DNA of 64,000 bases, taken from NCBI GenBank assembly GCA_036733345.1, contig DAINAR010000011.1, positions 9,957 through 73,956 on the forward strand, given 5' to 3'. Under the pieces are notes generated by a model. That model had not been told where the DNA came from, searched no databases, and was given only the letters and a program-made list of their open reading frames with translations. The DNA is from JAFGMQ01 sp036733345 (GTDB lineage: Bacteria > Desulfobacterota > DSM-4660 > Desulfatiglandales > Desulfatiglandaceae). Every line of letters starts with the position of its first letter. Position 1 is the first letter of the stretch. The translations under genes and the position numbers were made by a program. Below, in pieces: positions 17,893-26,699 of the stretch.

Positions 17893-17908
17893 GTTCAAAT
17901 ATTTGTAT
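17893..17908. promoter_or_regulatory. Candidate upstream activator site 1
   Basis: GTTCAA-ATAT-TTGTAT, an imperfect copy of the palindrome 78 bp downstream, both fitting GTWCAA-N4-TTGTAY. It begins 3 nt after the regulator stop codon and about 190 bp before the sigma-54 promoter, a normal distance for enhancer binding by an NtrC-type dimer. Confidence 0.5.
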
Positions 17909-17970
17909 CTGATATACTGCAATAAATTTAATGGGTTATGTGATAATGAATGAAGTTTGATATTTTTAGG

Positions 17971-17986
17971 GTACAATATTTTGTAC
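17971..17986. promoter_or_regulatory. Candidate upstream activator site 2 (perfect palindrome)
   Basis: GTACAA-TATT-TTGTAC, a perfect 6-4-6 palindrome, centred about 110 bp upstream of the -24 element. Together with site 1 it makes the paired enhancer arrangement usual for NtrC-family activators. Confidence 0.6.
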
Positions 17987-18087
17987 TTTTTGGGGCAAGC
18001 TAAACTACCGGAAAGCATTTAAGCTGATAGCATATAATGCTTTTATTACAAATAGTTATGTGGACAAACAGGGTGCCGGGATATTAT

Positions 18088-18103
18088 TGGCAAGGAAATT
18101 GCA
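18088..18103 (+). promoter_or_regulatory. Sigma-54 (-24/-12) promoter
   Basis: TGGCAAGGAAATTGCA matches the consensus TGGCACG-N4-TTGCW at every defined base except one (A for C at position 6), with exact GG-to-GC spacing. The predicted start is near 18114. No protein-coding gene follows on this strand; a terminator comes about 35 nt later. Confidence 0.8.
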
Positions 18104-18113
18104 TTAATATAAA

Positions 18114-18179
18114 GCATAGATTGAAAAATCACTCTTTCCTCCTACCCCAACCGCTCTTAATGAGCGGTTGGTTTTTTTT
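18114..18179 (+). ncRNA. Predicted sigma-54-dependent small RNA with an anti-Shine-Dalgarno segment
   Basis: The interval from the predicted sigma-54 start to the end of the terminator T-tract is about 66 nt. It would hold a short GAUU-GAAA-AAUC hairpin, a single-stranded pyrimidine segment UUUCCUCCUACCCC (about 18135-18148), and a GC-rich terminator hairpin with eight U. CCUCCU is complementary to strong ribosome binding sites, which suggests an antisense regulator of translation. The flanking gene on the left ends 224 nt upstream and the gene on the right is on the other strand, so the promoter and terminator have no coding gene to serve. The class is inferred; no known family is recognised. 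Confidence 0.6.
18147..18179 (+). terminator. Rho-independent terminator
   Basis: A perfect 10-bp stem CCAACCGCTC/GAGCGGTTGG with loop TTAAT is followed by eight T on the + strand. On the - strand the downstream sequence is purine-rich, so it does not serve tex. Confidence 0.92.
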
Positions 18180-18200
18180 GCTCATTGATAATGAGACTTA

Positions 18201-20477
18201 TTACTCCGGGACTCTGAAGTCCTTCAGGGCTGCTGCAAATGGATTTGCCGGTTCTTTTTTCTTTTTCTCATGACCTTTTGATAAAGATACCTTTTTCCTA
18301 TCAATTGAATTTGTGCTGTCCGATACCTTTATGCGCTTTTCAAAGGGCCGGCTTTTCATGGAAAGAGAAATGCGATTACGCTGGCTGTCAATATTAGTTA
18401 CTGTCACTGTAACCCGCTGATTGACCTTGATAAAATCGTTTGGATTCCTGACAAACCGGTCAGAAATCTCGCTCACATGGACAAGCCCGTCCTGATGAAC
18501 GCCTATATCAACAAAAGCTCCGAAAGCAGCTACATTCGTTACTATACCCGGAAGCTGCATACCGATCTCGAGATCAGAGATATGGTTGATCCCTTCTGAA
18601 AATGAAAATGGCTCGAACTGCTCACGCGGATCACGTCCTGGCTTTGCAAGTTCCTTCATTATGTCATTCAATGTTGGAATTCCCACCTTATCGGTTACAT
18701 ACTTTTCCAAACTAATTTTACTTCTAAAAGCGGCATTATTCATAAGATCATAAATTGAACATCGCATATCCTGCGCCATAGTCTCCACAATAGTGTAGCT
18801 TTCCGGATGAACCGCCGATGCATCAAGCGGATTTTCAGCACCTCTGATCCTCAAAAATCCTGCGGATTGCTCAAATGCCTTGGGTCCCATTCCGGAAACA
18901 TCCATCAGGCTAATACGTGAAATAAATGGGCCGTTTTCATTACGATATCTGATTATATTTCCCGAAAGTCTTTCCGAAAGCCCTGACACATATTTTAAAA
19001 GCTCTTTGCTTGCAGTATTGACTTCAACGCCCACTGCATTAACGCAACTCGAAACCACATCATCCAGGGATGCCTTCAGGGCCTTCTGATCAACATCATG
19101 CTGATATTGTCCCACACCAATTGACTTAGGTTCAATTTTCACAAGCTCCGCGAGCGGGTCCATAAGACGCCTTCCTATCGATACAGCTCCCCGGACTGTT
19201 ATATCATGATCGGGAAACTCCTCCCTTGCAACTTCAGAAGCGGAATACACCGAGGCCCCGTTTTCATTTACAATTAAAATAACAACAGGCCGGTCGAAAG
19301 TAATTTCTTTACAGAAGGCTTCTGTTTCACGGCCGCCTGTCCCGTTCCCAATGGCGATAGCGTCAATCTGATATTTTGAAACCAGGCTTTTCAATATATC
19401 GGCCGATTGCTCCTTCTTATTATGGGGCTCAATGGGATATATTGTCTTATTATTCAGGAGTTTGCCCTGAGGATTAAGGCATACGACCTTGCAGCCGGTA
19501 CGGTAGCCTGGATCAATGCCCAGAACGGCCTTCTGGCCAAGCGGAGACGCAAGAAGCAATTCGCGCAGATTCCCGGCAAAGACTTTTATGGCCTCATCAT
19601 CTGCCCGCTTCTTTAGTTCCAGCCTTATTTCAAGCTCCATGGAGGGCGAAAGAAGCCTCTTGTAGCTGTCTCGAAGGGCCTGGCGTACATGCTCCGAAGC
19701 CCTGTTTTCACCCTTCAAAAACCGCCCTTCCAACAGCATTACAGCTTCATCTTCATCAGGCACAATACGAAAAATCAAATAACCCTCTTCTGCACCACGC
19801 CTTATAGCAAGCATACGATGTGAAGGTGTAGTGGCAGCTGGTTCTTCCCAGTCAAAGTAATCTCTATATTTAATCCCCTCCTCTTCCTTATTTTTTGCAA
19901 CTCTGGATCTGACAATGGCCTTTTCAGTATAGAGAGTTCGCAGCACCGCCCTTGATTCTCCATCTTCGTTAATCCATTCGGCAATAATATCACGGGCTCC
20001 GGCAAGTGCATCTGTAACTGTCTCAACGCCCTTTTCAATATTAACAAAGGCTGCAGCTTCCGTCTCAATATCCATATCGCCCTGCTCGAATATCTTTAAT
20101 GCCAGAGGCTCAAGACCTTTTTCTTTTGCCATCATTCCTCTGGTGCGGCGTTTAGGCCTGTACGGGAGATAGATATCTTCAAGGATTGCAAGGGTCTCTG
20201 CTTCAAGTACTTTGGATTTCAGATCATCGCTAAGGTTTCCCTGCTCTTCAAGTGACTTAAGGATAGCATCTTTTCTCTTGTCAAGGGCCCTGAGCTGTTC
20301 CATACGATCCCGGATAGCAAATATATCAACCTCATCCAGTTCGCCTGTTAATTCCTTCCGGTACCGTGCTATGAATGGAACGCTGGAATCGTTTTCAAGA
20401 AGTTCAACAGTAGCCTTTACCTGGGTTTCCTCCAGATTCAGTTCTTTTGCGATCTTTTCATTGTAATTTTCAGCCAT
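18201..20477 (-). CDS. tex: Tex family RNA-binding transcription accessory protein
   Basis: A 758-residue Tex/Spt6-like protein: N-terminal helical domain, YqgF-like RNase H fold (AVLGIDPGYRTGCKV), helix-hairpin-helix region (NTASKELLKYVSGLSERL), and a C-terminal S1 domain (GMQLPGIVTNVAAFGAFVDIGVHQDGLVHVSEIS) ending in a basic tail. Tex binds nucleic acid and assists transcription. I chose the ATG ending at 20477 (MAENYNEK) because AAGGA lies 5 nt upstream. The in-frame ATG 15 codons earlier lacks a site. Confidence 0.95.
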   Translation of the reverse strand: MAENYNEKIAKELNLEETQVKATVELLENDSSVPFIARYRKELTGELDEVDIFAIRDRMEQLRALDKRKDAILKSLEEQGNLSDDLKSKVLEAETLAILEDIYLPYRPKRRTRGMMAKEKGLEPLALKIFEQGDMDIETEAAAFVNIEKGVETVTDALAGARDIIAEWINEDGESRAVLRTLYTEKAIVRSRVAKNKEEEGIKYRDYFDWEEPAATTPSHRMLAIRRGAEEGYLIFRIVPDEDEAVMLLEGRFLKGENRASEHVRQALRDSYKRLLSPSMELEIRLELKKRADDEAIKVFAGNLRELLLASPLGQKAVLGIDPGYRTGCKVVCLNPQGKLLNNKTIYPIEPHNKKEQSADILKSLVSKYQIDAIAIGNGTGGRETEAFCKEITFDRPVVILIVNENGASVYSASEVAREEFPDHDITVRGAVSIGRRLMDPLAELVKIEPKSIGVGQYQHDVDQKALKASLDDVVSSCVNAVGVEVNTASKELLKYVSGLSERLSGNIIRYRNENGPFISRISLMDVSGMGPKAFEQSAGFLRIRGAENPLDASAVHPESYTIVETMAQDMRCSIYDLMNNAAFRSKISLEKYVTDKVGIPTLNDIMKELAKPGRDPREQFEPFSFSEGINHISDLEIGMQLPGIVTNVAAFGAFVDIGVHQDGLVHVSEISDRFVRNPNDFIKVNQRVTVTVTNIDSQRNRISLSMKSRPFEKRIKVSDSTNSIDRKKVSLSKGHEKKKKEPANPFAAALKDFRVPE

Positions 20478-20537
20478 TGGAATCCTTTTAAATTTGAAAA
20501 TATGGTTCTGCATAGCACTCATAAAGAATGGGATGCT

Positions 20538-20984
20538 TCAGATCATAATATCTCTTCCAGTATTTCAACAACATCCTGCACACAATATCTGCACTTTTTA
20601 TTCTTAAGATCATGTTCCTTAAAATATGACTGGCCTTCTTCTGTCATCAGATCACATCCCATAAGCAGGCCCTTGCAGAAAACAATCCTAATGTCTTTCA
20701 CTAAAACGATCTGTCAGATGTTGTGTTTTCCGGCAGGTCGTTTCAACTGCGCTCGTATATTCCTTTTCTCCTCTGCCATATTTAAGACCAATAACTATTA
20801 TTCCGCCGCTGACTGCCCCACAAACTATTCCTTTTCGCCCCATGCCAGCCCCAAAACCGCAGGCAACTTTTAGTGCGGTGTCCTTTTCAATACATAGTTC
20901 GTCGCTGAAAGAATAAAGTACTGCCTGAGCACAATTATAACCCTCCATAAACTTGGCTACTGCAATTTCTACTCTATTTTCCAT
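20538..20984 (-). pseudogene. C_GCAxxG_C_C family redox protein gene, interrupted by a frameshift
   Basis: The first 98 residues read as the family's conserved part: YNCAQAVL, CGFGAGMGRKGIVCGAVSGG. The frame then stops at a TAG after SERH. Shifting by one base at that point (near 20688) continues without a gap into RIVFCKGLLMGCDLM, EEGQ and a cysteine pair (KCRYC), the family's usual C-terminal part, and ends at 20538. The joined protein would be about 148 residues, normal for the family. Either the gene is broken or the read has a one-base error. The start at 20984 (MENRVEIAV) fits the family. It lies 60 nt upstream of tex in the same direction. Confidence 0.75.
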
Positions 20985-21308
20985 TATTTTTCTCAATATT
21001 TGGAGGACTAGTAAAAAGACGTCAATACAGACGCGCATCAAGTGCGAGATAAAATTCAACCGGTGTCCAAAAAGTCTGCAACTGCTTATTACATGGCCGT
21101 AAAATCAGTGCTGGATACTAACAAAAGCACCTGGCAAATGCAAGCCAGAGTTAGTAATTCCATTACTTTAAAAATTACCCGTTCACTTTCTCAGTGCCAT
21201 TATAAAATTGGGTTTTAAAAAACTTGCATTTTTCTTAAAATTGAGCATAGTTCAAAACACTGTAGTTGTCAGCCCAAAGCTTTTTTTTAAACAGAGGGAA
21301 GTTGTGTC

Positions 21309-22454
21309 ATGAGATTTGATTTTGATACGCCTGTTGACCGGCGGAAAAGCGGCAGTACAAAATGGGATAAATACAGGGGCCTTGACGTTATACCTCTCTG
21401 GCTTGCCGACATGGATTTCCAGTCGCCCCCCGCAGTTATAAAAGCCCTCCATAAGCGTGTTGAACACGGTATCTATGGTTATACCCAGCCAAATGAAGAA
21501 CTCATGGATGTAATCTGTAATCATATTTTTGAGAACTACGCCTGGTCTATTGAACCTGAATGGATAGTCTGGCTGCCGGGACTTGTTACGGGCCTGAACG
21601 TTACCTGCCGCACCGCAGGAAATGACGGAGATGACATATTGACGGCAGTGCCTGTTTATCCGCCCTTTCTAACAGCCCCAGGATACTCGCGCCGTAATCT
21701 TAAAACTGTGAATCTCATGGAAAAGGGAGGCATCTGGACGTTTGACTTTGATGCTCTTGAGGCAAGTATTACAAACCGGACTCGTCTTTTCATACTATGC
21801 AATCCCCATAATCCTGTGGGTCGTATCTTCACACGGGAAGAACTTATTGCTCTATCTTCCATATGTGAAAAGCACAATATAATTATTTGTTCGGACGAAA
21901 TACATTGCGGCCTCCTTCTGGATACCGGCAAACCCCATATACCCATGGCCTCGCTGGATTCCGAGATTGCAAAACGCACTATCACCCTGATGGCACCGAG
22001 CAAAACCTACAATCTTCCAGGATTAGGTTGCTCATTTGCCATTATTCCAGATCCACAGCTCCGAAAAAACTTTATTACCTCAAAGTCAGGCATCGTACCT
22101 CATGTCAATGCTTTTGGCTATACAGCCTCACTTGCTGCCTATTCTGAATGCATTGAATGGCATACTGCCCTGCTGGAATACCTCCGCTCCAACAGGAACA
22201 TGGTTGAAACTGCTATAAAAGACATCGATGGCCTTTATATGGGACATGTGGAAGCCACTTATCTTGCATGGATCAATACAAATCAGACTGGCCTTGATGA
22301 TCCTGTTGGCTTTTTCGAAAATGAGGGATTGGGCTTCAGTGATGGAAAAGACTTTGGCGGCCCCGGATTTATCCGCTTTAATTTCGGTTGCCCAAAAAGC
22401 ACTCTAAAAAAAGCACTCGATCGCCTTAAAATGGCAATAGAGAAAATACCATGA
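21309..22454 (+). CDS. patB: PatB/MalY-type PLP-dependent C-S lyase / aminotransferase
   Basis: A 381-residue fold-type I PLP enzyme. Visible landmarks are PLWLADMDFQSP near the N-terminus, the cofactor-stacking and NPHNPVGR segment (165-172), SDEIHCGLL (195-203), and the Schiff-base lysine Lys232 in APSKTYNLPGL. Members cleave cystathionine or cysteine conjugates to release pyruvate, ammonia and a thiol. It overlaps the next gene by four bases (ATGA), so the two are translationally coupled. Confidence 0.9.
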   Translation: MRFDFDTPVDRRKSGSTKWDKYRGLDVIPLWLADMDFQSPPAVIKALHKRVEHGIYGYTQPNEELMDVICNHIFENYAWSIEPEWIVWLPGLVTGLNVTCRTAGNDGDDILTAVPVYPPFLTAPGYSRRNLKTVNLMEKGGIWTFDFDALEASITNRTRLFILCNPHNPVGRIFTREELIALSSICEKHNIIICSDEIHCGLLLDTGKPHIPMASLDSEIAKRTITLMAPSKTYNLPGLGCSFAIIPDPQLRKNFITSKSGIVPHVNAFGYTASLAAYSECIEWHTALLEYLRSNRNMVETAIKDIDGLYMGHVEATYLAWINTNQTGLDDPVGFFENEGLGFSDGKDFGGPGFIRFNFGCPKSTLKKALDRLKMAIEKIP

Positions 22455-22969
22455 TAAATCTTTCAAAAATCCTTAAAAACAGCGATAAACTCTACCGCAA
22501 TATCCTTAAAAGTCCAATCGGCATGCTGACACTATTGGGAACAGAATATGTACTCAAGGGAATTTTATTTGAAAAAACAAGCAGACGTCACGCCAGAATC
22601 CTGACATCCATTGAAAAAACAGCAGATAATGAAATACTCTGCCGGACAGAAAACCAAATAATCGAATACTTTTCAGGCACAAGACAGGCTTTTGATATAC
22701 CCTTCGATGTGGAGGGAACACCCTTTCAAAAATCCGTATGGGAACTACTTCTTGAAATACCTTACGGGCAAACAACTACCTATGGCGAAATAGCGAGACG
22801 TTTAGGTGACAGAAAAAAGGCTCGGCCTGTTGGAAATGCTGTCGGATTTAATCCTGTGCCAATAATTATCCCGTGCCACAGGGTAATCGGTAATGACGGC
22901 TCATTAACAGGCTTTGGCGGGGGGCTGGAGATCAAATCATTTCTTCTTAATCTTGAAGCTCCAGCATAA
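22451..22969 (+). CDS. ogt: Methylated-DNA-[protein]-cysteine S-methyltransferase
   Basis: A 172-residue suicide repair protein that takes the methyl group from O6-methylguanine. The acceptor is Cys142 in IIPCHRVIG, preceded by the DNA-binding helix region YGEIARRLG and RPVGNAVGFNP. The N-terminal ribonuclease-like domain is short. The ATG overlaps the patB stop. No Ada regulatory domain is present. Confidence 0.93.
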   Translation: MINLSKILKNSDKLYRNILKSPIGMLTLLGTEYVLKGILFEKTSRRHARILTSIEKTADNEILCRTENQIIEYFSGTRQAFDIPFDVEGTPFQKSVWELLLEIPYGQTTTYGEIARRLGDRKKARPVGNAVGFNPVPIIIPCHRVIGNDGSLTGFGGGLEIKSFLLNLEAPA

Positions 22970-22999
22970 AACTTTAAAATTCCTTTCCTGCGCATTTTT

Positions 23000-24448
23000 T
23001 CATAGTATCTCCTCTTTCACAGTTTCCCGTGCCGTCTCTCTTTCAAGAGCATTCTGGTAAATCACATAGTACTTATTGATATTGCTCACGTACTCTACTG
23101 TCTCATTGCCTACAATCCGTAACACGGCCATTTCCAGGTTCCGGAACCACCGATTGGGGTTGAGACTCATGTCAACAGCCTTCTTCCTTGCATGCAAGAT
23201 CCTGGCCGGACCTGCATTATAGGCTGCCAGAGAAAAACGAACCCTGTCTCTGGGCCGAATATTCTTATCACTGAAATAGCGATCACGAAGAAAAGCAAGA
23301 TATTTGACCGCAGCATGAATATTGTTTTCAAGGTTATAAATATCTTCTATACCCACATTCTGATCTGAAGCCGTTGTAGGCAGAATCTGCATGACACCAA
23401 CCGCGCCCCTCTTGCTTTTCTTTTTCTGGTTAAGCCCGGACTCCTGGTAGGCCATCGCAAGAATCAGTCGCCAGTCAAAGCCGTATTGTTTGCCATATTT
23501 TTCAAAATAACGTCTATACTGATCGATCCTTCTACCTCCAATGCCTTTTAAGGGATTCTTTACCCAACTGGTGTTTTCATAGTATCGTTTAAAAAAGATA
23601 TTTCCAAGAAGAGTACCCCTGCGATAGTTTTTCAGGAAAAGGTCCAGACTCTCTTTCAGTTCGTGGGCATTTTTTCGAACCGCCCAGGCAATCTGGCTCC
23701 CCCTGCGCAGTACTACTTTTTCGTGGACCCGGATATCGCTGAATACTTCTGACCAGATCCTGGCTATGTTGCTGTCACTTACTGTCCGCTTTATTGCCCC
23801 GGTGTTGACCAGCTCCAGAATGTCTTCTGTTTCGAGATTCTCGTCTGCTTCGACTATTTTAACCGGACGCAGGTGCACATTTTCAAGCTGTCGGTTGATA
23901 ATCATCAGGCTCTCGTAATAAGTGCTGCTCCTGCGCACAAAAACCTCTTTCCCGGACAGAGCTTTCAAATTGCCGGGAGGCTTCACATCCTTGTGGGTTA
24001 CCAGGAGTTCCTCGATATCAGTCAGATATGGACTGGTAAAGTTAACAATCTTCTTGCGGTTTTCTGTAATTGTCAGACTGGCGGCTGCAATGTCCCCAAA
24101 TCCTTCTTTTAGGCAGGGAATTAGGCGGTCCCTTGAAACAGGAATAAATTCAAGGGTAATCTTTAGCTCTCCTGATTTAATATCCCGGTTGAGAAACTTC
24201 TCATACTCTTTTAGAAGCATATACTCAAATCCACGAGCTTTTGCGCCAACCAAGAAAAAGTTTGTACGGTTCATGGTGGTGAGCACCCGGATGTACTTCC
24301 GTTTTATCAGGCCAGGAAGATCCTCCGTATAAGCTTCTGAAAGATGGGCGTCAAGTGGATGATGTGCTATATTTTCTGCAAGCAAAGGACACGACAAAGC
24401 CAGGCAGGCAAACATCCCGATAAATAGGCTTTTTTTCAAGTTTTTCAC
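23000..24448 (-). CDS. mltF: MltF-like membrane-bound lytic transglycosylase
   Basis: A 482-residue exported protein: signal peptide (about 1-24), an amino-acid-binding-like (SBP family 3) domain at about 45-285, and a lytic transglycosylase SLT domain from about 310 with catalytic Glu336 (AMAYQESGLN), GAVGVMQILP and AAYNAGPARI. It would cleave peptidoglycan glycan strands in the periplasm. The binding-like domain is typical of MltF and may regulate activity. It is convergent with ogt, with only 30 bp between stops and no terminator seen. Confidence 0.92.
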   Translation of the reverse strand: MKNLKKSLFIGMFACLALSCPLLAENIAHHPLDAHLSEAYTEDLPGLIKRKYIRVLTTMNRTNFFLVGAKARGFEYMLLKEYEKFLNRDIKSGELKITLEFIPVSRDRLIPCLKEGFGDIAAASLTITENRKKIVNFTSPYLTDIEELLVTHKDVKPPGNLKALSGKEVFVRRSSTYYESLMIINRQLENVHLRPVKIVEADENLETEDILELVNTGAIKRTVSDSNIARIWSEVFSDIRVHEKVVLRRGSQIAWAVRKNAHELKESLDLFLKNYRRGTLLGNIFFKRYYENTSWVKNPLKGIGGRRIDQYRRYFEKYGKQYGFDWRLILAMAYQESGLNQKKKSKRGAVGVMQILPTTASDQNVGIEDIYNLENNIHAAVKYLAFLRDRYFSDKNIRPRDRVRFSLAAYNAGPARILHARKKAVDMSLNPNRWFRNLEMAVLRIVGNETVEYVSNINKYYVIYQNALERETARETVKEEIL

Positions 24449-24640
24449 TCTATGCAGACCTTCTGAATCGGTTCAATAATACTGCTGACTCATCCCAAAA
24501 TTAAACCTTGACCAACTCCGCAGATCCAGGTCATAATATTACGATCAAAAAAACACTCAAAGCTTTGATTAACTTGCCAATAACAATCCCTTTTATATCC
24601 AAACCATTAAGAATAGGTTTTATGAATGAGGTATTGCATA

Positions 24641-25612
24641 TTATCTCTCTTCATGGCTGTCGAAAAACGAGGGTATAGCAAAATAGCGGGCAAGTGAAAT
24701 ATCTGCCCCGATTATACCGAAATTAAGTGACGGCCCTCGTTCAGAAAAGCTGGCATTGTTTTTGCCGGCCAAGACTGATTCCAGCCATTTACACAGGGCG
24801 ATGCTTTTTCCCACTGCCTGTTCAAGCAATTCATCCACTCTGGCTAAGCAGATCTCTCCAGACACGGGATTTTGATACTCAAGACTCCCGGATAAACGTG
24901 CCATTAGATATTCAGGGGGGTGCCTGTAAAACAGGGCAGTTAATTCTTTCAATGTATCTGGCAGAATAGGATCAAAAACATCTGCAATAAGAGAGGCTAT
25001 TGAATTGGGGAACAGACCCTGTGCAGTCATAAACTTTTTGACGGCCATTTTTAGCATGATGCCAAGTTCAGAACGCTCTTTATCCTCTTCGGACCATCCC
25101 AACAAATGCCGACATTCCAGACTCTTCCAAAATTTTCTGGCCTTGAAATTCTGCGGTTTTTGCCCCAGTGCTCTGCACACATGAAAATCCAGCATCACTT
25201 CGAAACGGCGATGGTCTCGCACTGCCCGCGTCCGTTTTACTGGATCAGTATCATGATAATTGCCGGTCATGAAAAATATGCACGGATGAAAGACAATGTC
25301 AGTCTGGAGATGGCTGACCACACCCGTTAAAAAAGCCTTATGAGCCGGGTGAACATGGTCCGATGACCATGCGAGAAGAGTACGCAGTAAAACATAGGTA
25401 TCCTCACCGTGCATGCCGTGGTATTCATTTGCCACCATAGCTGCCATTTCAGCAAGCTTCGATGTACCGGTCAAATAATAAGGCATATCAGGAAAAACCG
25501 CACCCATCTTCAGAGCATTAGGACAACCGAGAGCCGAATCTCCCAGACAGGTTCCGCACAACCTTTCAGCTGTCCTTTCCGCTACAAACCAATGCGTTAT
25601 TTCCTTCGGCAT
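24641..25612 (-). CDS. Zinc-dependent phospholipase C-like domain protein
   Basis: A 323-residue protein whose N-terminal half has the Zn_dep_PLPC pattern: ITHWFVAERTAERL, KMGAVFPDMPYYLTG, a histidine-rich stretch YHGMHGEDTY, and GVVSHLQTDIVFHPCIFF, giving histidines and aspartates that could hold two or three zinc ions. There is no signal peptide, so it is likely cytoplasmic and may act on another ester. The second half is helical and not recognised. It appears to be a single gene. Confidence 0.75.
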   Translation of the reverse strand: MPKEITHWFVAERTAERLCGTCLGDSALGCPNALKMGAVFPDMPYYLTGTSKLAEMAAMVANEYHGMHGEDTYVLLRTLLAWSSDHVHPAHKAFLTGVVSHLQTDIVFHPCIFFMTGNYHDTDPVKRTRAVRDHRRFEVMLDFHVCRALGQKPQNFKARKFWKSLECRHLLGWSEEDKERSELGIMLKMAVKKFMTAQGLFPNSIASLIADVFDPILPDTLKELTALFYRHPPEYLMARLSGSLEYQNPVSGEICLARVDELLEQAVGKSIALCKWLESVLAGKNNASFSERGPSLNFGIIGADISLARYFAIPSFFDSHEER

Positions 25613-25660
25613 GTTGTTTCCTGATTAATTGAGGAATAGGCGATTTCAGTTAGAAAACAA

Positions 25661-26059
25661 TCAGGAAAAATGACTCGTTTCAGTTATATTTTTTTTATGT
25701 TGATAGGCCTTTACAAAAGAGACAATGGCCCGGAGTTGTTCATTTTTAGGCCCCATGAATTCAATTCCTGTGAAATAATATTCTGAAGATTCATCTCTGT
25801 GAGTATGCCTGACACGACCTTTGACCTTTACTTGTTTGCCATCAAGATCAATAGTAACAAGGACAACAAACACTCCCAGAATAGGATCTTTTGTCTTTAA
25901 CAATGTCCCGGACTGGCTCAGATTTAATGTATACCCTTTTCCTGTTGCTATTCTTTTGCCATTGTCATCAAACTGGGCATATCGCACGCTGTTGATTGCT
26001 TCGATTCTGGGGTGCCGTCTAAGATCTTTGTAATCGATGTTTTCGTAATTTACGTTCAT
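25661..26059 (-). CDS. PilZ domain protein
   Basis: A compact protein of about 132 residues with the c-di-GMP-binding signature of PilZ: RRHPR near the N-terminus and NLSQSG about 40 residues later. I prefer the ATG at 26059 (MNVNYEN), with GGAG 11 nt upstream; a longer frame back to 26158 needs a TTG start. It probably changes partner binding in response to c-di-GMP. No cyclase or motility gene is nearby. Confidence 0.8.
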   Translation of the reverse strand: MNVNYENIDYKDLRRHPRIEAINSVRYAQFDDNGKRIATGKGYTLNLSQSGTLLKTKDPILGVFVVLVTIDLDGKQVKVKGRVRHTHRDESSEYYFTGIEFMGPKNEQLRAIVSFVKAYQHKKNITETSHFS

Positions 26060-26185
26060 ATTTTTGAAAACTCCATGGCTAACATCTTTCTTTATTAAAA
26101 ATGTTACCTGCGCTGTTAAATGCTTGTCAAGAAGAAATTCGCTAAAATAAATTACCAAAGGATTCTTCAGTCTTGCTATGCAAAA

Positions 26186-26467
26186 GTCTTCTCCAATTTT
26201 AGTTCAAAGTTTGAACTCAAAGACGGCCATTTACAGTTGTGCGGCGAATAGGCATTCCTAAGCGTTGACTGGAGCGGAATTGATAAACCAAAAAGGGGAG
26301 GAAAAATCAGAAATGTCTCCGCTCATTATATGATGGTTCTAAAAAAGCATGCGCATAACTCCTGGAAGATTGCCAGTGTCATATGGAATGAAGTCGTGAA
26401 ACCACCTGAAGTAAAGGCGGTAAAACCGGAACAGGTTGGCATAATACGTGGAATTCCTATAAGATAA
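26186..26467 (+). pseudogene. Remnant of an NTF2/SnoaL-like protein
   Basis: One frame from 26186 to the TAA at 26467 reads FELKDGHLQLCGE, a TAG at 26249-26251, then AFLSVDWSG, IRNVSAHYMMVLKK and SWKIASVIWNEVV. The last parts have the pattern of the closing strands of NTF2/SnoaL-like domains. The upstream half of such a domain is absent. An in-frame stop and the missing start make it a decayed fragment. A 45-residue frame from the double ATG near 26330 is too small to be a domain. Confidence 0.4.
26201..26217. repeat. 17-bp palindrome AGTTCAAA-G-TTTGAACT
   Basis: A perfect palindrome within the decayed NTF2-like fragment and about 140 bp upstream of the PilZ gene start. It could be an operator for the leftward PilZ gene or chance. 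Confidence 0.3.
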
Positions 26468-26630
26468 ACACCCTGTCATATTTCAGGATAATTATGTGTT
26501 GGATGTTAACATAATCAGCTTATACGCTATATGTCTGCCAAAAAAGCATATTAATATCATCAAACAGCGGATAGTTGGGGTTGGCTCATGTCTAATAATC
26601 GTCAAATAGAGCCAAAAACATCTCTTCTAA

Positions 26631-26673
26631 TATATGAAAGTTTTTTATGATGGTCGGGGCGAGAGGATTTGAA
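26631..26673. repeat. Distal direct repeat of the tRNA-Pro 3' end
   Basis: This 43-bp segment is an exact copy of 26976-27018. It contains the tRNA-Pro 3' end from the T loop through the encoded CCA (the last 23 bp) plus 20 bp of downstream flank. The two copies enclose the GIY-YIG gene, 345 bp apart, like the attL/attR of a tRNA-targeting element. Confidence 0.9.
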
Positions 26674-26699
26674 TGCGCCTGAGGCGCACAAGCCTCCTT

